Made by a program: the position numbers and the translations under genes | The notes under the pieces: generated by a model | The model's input: only the letters and a program-made list of their open reading frames with translations | Database searches by the model: none | What the model was told of the DNA's origin: nothing | Shown: piece after piece, positions 61,038 to 64,000 of the stretch | Numbering within the stretch: position 1 is the stretch's first letter | Layout of the letters: each line of letters opens with the position of its first letter | DNA from: Platanthera guangdongensis | Taxonomy: Eukaryota > Streptophyta > Magnoliopsida > Asparagales > Orchidaceae | Assembly (NCBI GenBank): GCA_039583875.1 | Contig: CM077162.1 | Location: 68,941,259-69,005,258, forward strand | DNA: 64,000 bases | Direction of reading: 5' to 3'

Positions 61038-61950
61038 ATGGTGACTAGATGTTCGCAAGAGGAGAATGGCCGCTTGGAAACCCAAGAGGAGAATTTGATG
61101 GGGCTTACAGATTCGGTAGCCGCCATCGAAGAAAATGTCAAAACGTCCACTCAAAGGTTGGAAGAGCGAATCGACGACCGCTTGAACGATATCATGACGC
61201 TATTAGCGCAAAACTTGAAGGGCAAGGCGGTGGCGGAGGAGGAACCAGGCGGATCTACAGGGAATAGGCCGGAAATGCCCGGACTTGGTGGATCGGGTGC
61301 GGGAAGCGCCGGATCGGGGGCGGCTGGCTTCAGACCTGCTGCTGCGAGCCAGGCGGGGGCTGGATCTGGTGCGGCGAACCACGGAGGGGCCGGATCGGCC
61401 TGGGGCGGCGTCGGCTGGTCGGGATCGGCTTCAGCGCACACGCAGGGGCCCGGATCGGCGGTTGTTGGCGGTGGCTGGGCTGGATCGGGGGTGGCGAGCA
61501 CGCAGGGGGTCGGGTTTGTCCCGGCGGGCTACGGAGCGGCGGGAAACGTCGCAGGCGGCTCCAGCGGGGTCGGCTGGGCATCAGCGGCTCCTGTGGGGCT
61601 TGGATCGGGGCCGGCGAGCCATCAGGGCGGCGGTTTTGGGCCGAGTGGCTTCGGCATGGCTGGGGTGGCTTTGGAGTGGCTGGACCCCCCGTGGCAAGCA
61701 CGGGGAGGGCCGGATTTGTGCCGGCAGGCCTGGAAATGGCCGGCAGGGGTGGCGGCTTCGCAACTGGTGTTGACGGAAGGACTGGGACTTTTACCGAGCA
61801 CGCTCCTTGGAGGCAAGGTCAGGATGGGTTGTTACCCCCACCGGCAGGAAGAGGGCAACCACCAGGCTTTGGAAGAGGGGGCAGTGGGGAGAAGGGGGGC
61901 CTTTCCGTCATGGGGCCCCAATGGCGGGGGAACGCGGCCAAAGGCCGTAC
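61038..61950 (+). CDS. GYP3 gag N-terminus with glycine/alanine-rich repeats, frame broken
   Basis: ATG at 61038 opens a frame with MVTRCSQEENGRLETQEENL and a coiled-coil-like stretch (VAAIEENVKTSTQRLEERID), followed from about 61250 by some 170 residues almost entirely Gly, Ala, Ser and Val in imperfect 20-residue repeats (GAGSA, SGAASHQ-type words). This frame runs on to 62027 but loses the repeat character near 61670, where it continues in another frame (61676-61966), before the gag core opens in a third frame at 61951. Two small indels in the repeat tract would account for this. Repeat slippage, programmed shifting or assembly error are all possible. Confidence 0.7.
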
Positions 61951-64000
61951 ATGGCTCCCAAGTTGACTCGGATGAATTTCCCTCGGTACAGTGGGGGCGA
62001 CGCTTTGGAGTGGGTACAAAAAGCTGAGTTGTTTTTCAGCTATCAGGAGGTGCCAGAGGCTCAGTGGGTGCAGCTAGCGTCCTTCCATCTGGAGGATGAC
62101 GCGTTCCAGTGGACACAGTGGTTCTTGCGGGGACGGGAGTATGTTCCGTGGGAGGAATTTGTGGAAGGCTTCACGGCTCGGTTTGGGCCTTTGGAGTTTG
62201 AAGACTTTGAGGCGCTTTTACAGAAGCTACGGCAGAAGGGTACAGTGATGGAGTACAAGACGGAGTTTGAGAAGTTGGTCAACAGGGTTCAGTGGGAAGA
62301 AAAGACACTCCTCAGTTGTTTTGTATCAGGACTGAAGGATCACTTACGCGATGAGGTTCATGCCTACATGCCCCATAGTCTGAACCACGCGATCAGCTTG
62401 GCGCGCATCCAAGAGGAAAAGTTAAATAGGCAACGAGCCCGCAGTATGGCAAGGCATACTACTACACCGCCCGCGGCCAGGAGAGAGACTCCAGTGGCCG
62501 ACCGACCGACGGTGACACGGTTGTCATGGAACGAGTTACAAGCACGGAAGGAGAAAGACCTTTGCTTTAATTGTGATGAGAAATTTACGCCAGGACACAA
62601 GTGCCAGAAGGTCCAGGTCTCTATGTTGCATCAGGAGGAGCAGCTTGAGGAGGACGAGTTTCCAGAGGAGGAGTTGGAGTCTGGGGGGGACTTCGCCTTG
62701 ACGGAGTTGGGTGTGTCCCTACATGCCATGGAAGGGTGCAATCCACCTCCGCTTACTATGCGGCTGGTGGGGAGGATTCGGCAGGAGAGGGTGACCATTA
62801 TGATGGACAGTGGGAGTACTCATAATTTTATTCATCCAGATGTGGCACAAAAGGTGGGGCACGTGATTGACGTAGGAGTGGCGTTCCACGTTATGGTTGC
62901 AGACGGCAGCAAACTACAGTGCCAGGGAGTGTTGAAGGCGATGGAGCTTTGGATGCAGGGTTATGTGGGGTGCACGAATGTCTATCTCTTACCGATCCGA
63001 GGCTCAGATATGGTGCTTGGAGTGCAGTGGCTGCAGCAGTTGAGGAGGGTGACTTTTGATTGGGACCAGATGACGATGGAGTTCTCGCAAGGGGAGCGCC
63101 AGTTCTGTTTGAAGGGGCTCAGATCTTCTCCGGTCAAAGAGATCTCCATTCGCAGCCTACAGCAGCTTAAGGAGTCCAATAGTCTGATGACGGTCCTGTT
63201 GGGGGTGAGGTCTGACGAGGATAGACCGACGGAGGTTCCTGACCAGATGCGGGCATTAGTGGAGGAGTATGATGACATTTTCCAGGAGCCGGGGACGCTT
63301 CCACCGTCACGGTTCCGTGATCACCAGATTGTGCTACAGACTGGGGCGGAGCCGCCCAACACTCGTCCTTACAGGTATCCCCACATGCAGAAGGCAAAGA
63401 TCGAGCGTAGTGTGAAGGAAATGCTTGTTGCCGACATTATACGGCCTAGTACCAGTTCCTTCTCAGCACCGATTATTCTGGTTAAAAAGAAGGACGGATC
63501 TTGGCGTTTCTACGTAGATTACCGTGCCTTAAACAGTGTTACCGTGAAGGACAAGTTTCTGATTCCCGTGATTGAGGAGCTGTTGGATGAGTTGAGTGGG
63601 GCGACTAGATTCACGAAGCTGGATTTGCGATCCGGCTATTATCAGATTCTTATGAAGGAGGAGGACGTGCATAAGACGGCTTTCAGGACTCATGACGGCC
63701 ACTATGAGTTCTTAGTGATGGCGAATGGATTGACGGGGGGACCGTCTACTTTTCAGGCCAATATGAACGAGATTTTTCGCCCATTCCTGCGACACTTCGT
63801 CTTGATCTTCTTTGATGACATTCTGATCTACAGCGCTACTTGGGAGGATCATTTACGTCATGTGGCTCAGGTCTTCTCTACTCTTCGGCAACATAAGCTC
63901 TATGCTAAGAGGTCCAAGTGTTCTTTTGGACAACAGGAGGTGGAGTACTTGGGGCATCTAGTTTCAGCGGATGGGGTGAAAGCCGACCCACGGAAGATCG
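61951..64000 (+). CDS. GYP3 gag-protease-RT, open to window end (partial)
   Basis: 683 codons without a stop. Gag core: MNFPRYSGGDALEWVQKAEL, FFSYQEVPEAQWVQLASFHL, then ARFGPLEFEDFEALLQKLRQ. Zinc knuckle CFNCDEKFTPGHKC (about 62569-62610), the variant spacing of this Gypsy group. Protease VTIMMDSGSTHNFIHPDVAQ near 62790-62850 with intact D-S-G. RT from about 63410: MLVADIIRPSTSSFSAPIIL, VKKKDGSWRFYVDYRALNSV, KLDLRSGYYQILMKEEDVHK and catalytic LIFFDDILIYSATWEDH near 63803-63850, so F-x-D-D is intact. The frame upstream of 61951 is uncertain. The product continues past 64000. Confidence 0.93.
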   Translation, partial: MAPKLTRMNFPRYSGGDALEWVQKAELFFSYQEVPEAQWVQLASFHLEDDAFQWTQWFLRGREYVPWEEFVEGFTARFGPLEFEDFEALLQKLRQKGTVMEYKTEFEKLVNRVQWEEKTLLSCFVSGLKDHLRDEVHAYMPHSLNHAISLARIQEEKLNRQRARSMARHTTTPPAARRETPVADRPTVTRLSWNELQARKEKDLCFNCDEKFTPGHKCQKVQVSMLHQEEQLEEDEFPEEELESGGDFALTELGVSLHAMEGCNPPPLTMRLVGRIRQERVTIMMDSGSTHNFIHPDVAQKVGHVIDVGVAFHVMVADGSKLQCQGVLKAMELWMQGYVGCTNVYLLPIRGSDMVLGVQWLQQLRRVTFDWDQMTMEFSQGERQFCLKGLRSSPVKEISIRSLQQLKESNSLMTVLLGVRSDEDRPTEVPDQMRALVEEYDDIFQEPGTLPPSRFRDHQIVLQTGAEPPNTRPYRYPHMQKAKIERSVKEMLVADIIRPSTSSFSAPIILVKKKDGSWRFYVDYRALNSVTVKDKFLIPVIEELLDELSGATRFTKLDLRSGYYQILMKEEDVHKTAFRTHDGHYEFLVMANGLTGGPSTFQANMNEIFRPFLRHFVLIFFDDILIYSATWEDHLRHVAQVFSTLRQHKLYAKRSKCSFGQQEVEYLGHLVSADGVKADPRKI

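Larger units (their letters stand above)
60756..64000 (+). mobile_element. GYP3: Ty3/Gypsy element with open gag-pol, runs off the right edge
   Basis: A 253-bp 5' LTR (60756-61008), primer binding site, glycine/alanine-rich gag N-terminus and then one uninterrupted frame from 61951 to the window end covering gag core, zinc knuckle, protease and RT. Gypsy order is implied by protease-RT. RNase H, integrase and 3' LTR lie beyond the window. Absence of stops over 683 codons makes it the youngest and possibly functional element here, except for frame breaks in the glycine-rich part. Confidence 0.9.

Noticed and set aside
61038..62027. Glycine-rich protein gene of the host
   Set aside because: It starts directly after the GYP3 primer binding site and leads into the GYP3 gag core, so it belongs to the retrotransposon.
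1..64000. CRISPR arrays, bacterial operons, riboswitches
   Set aside because: The window is plant nuclear DNA; no short regularly spaced repeats with unique spacers except the LTR palindrome array, whose spacers are too short and which lies in an LTR.

Overview
This is nuclear DNA of a seed plant, most likely a flowering plant with a large, repeat-rich genome. Nearly every base belongs to a transposable element. The only host gene I can support is a glyoxalase II (hydroxyacylglutathione hydrolase) gene on the minus strand, seen as two exons (42207-42330, then 17583-17683). Their splice phases match exactly across a 24.5-kb interval, so most of the window reads as one giant intron filled with nested retrotransposons. 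There are no bacterial-type operons, rRNA genes or CRISPR arrays.

Layout, left to right. 1-5090: decayed plus-strand Copia (COP1) whose 5' LTR lies off the window. 6560-12960: minus-strand RTE-type LINE split by a complete minus-strand Copia (COP2, 6998-11991, TSD ATTAC), itself carrying a Tourist-like MITE in its LTR. 13096-14462: a palindromic MITE and a hAT-type element holding three tRNA-derived SINE copies. 14560-17275: 5'-truncated Copia (COP3) with a hAT MITE in its reverse transcriptase. 17583-17683: glyoxalase exon. 18675-19281: an Au-like SINE interrupted by a Mutator-like MITE. 19545-23924: minus-strand Copia (COP4). 24610-25170 and 40253-40925: the two halves of one plus-strand RTE LINE, separated by 15 kb of other elements: Copia COP5, a partial Gypsy LTR with a 21-bp palindrome array, chromovirus-like Gypsy GYP1 (30165-38316) and a truncated minus-strand Copia (COP6).

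42207-42330: upstream glyoxalase exon. 43014-56418: Copia COP7, split by a gag-protease-only LTR element on the minus strand (48115-55406, TSD CATCA), which in turn holds a solo LTR (50303-51631, TSD CTATT) and a terminal-inverted-repeat element (54132-55086, 8-bp TSD). 57120-60750: fragments of a Copia related to COP5, tail-to-tail LINE fragments and a decayed Gypsy (GYP2). 60756-64000: Gypsy GYP3, the youngest-looking element, with gag-protease-RT open to the window end.

Target-site duplications give a firm relative order for many insertions. The most unusual items are the phased TCTCGAGA palindrome array (29837-30164), a 103-bp GT-AG intron that exactly restores the gag-to-protease frame in GYP1, the giant intron of the glyoxalase gene, and the three-level nest at 43-56 kb. 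Family names come from motifs read by eye; no database search was possible.
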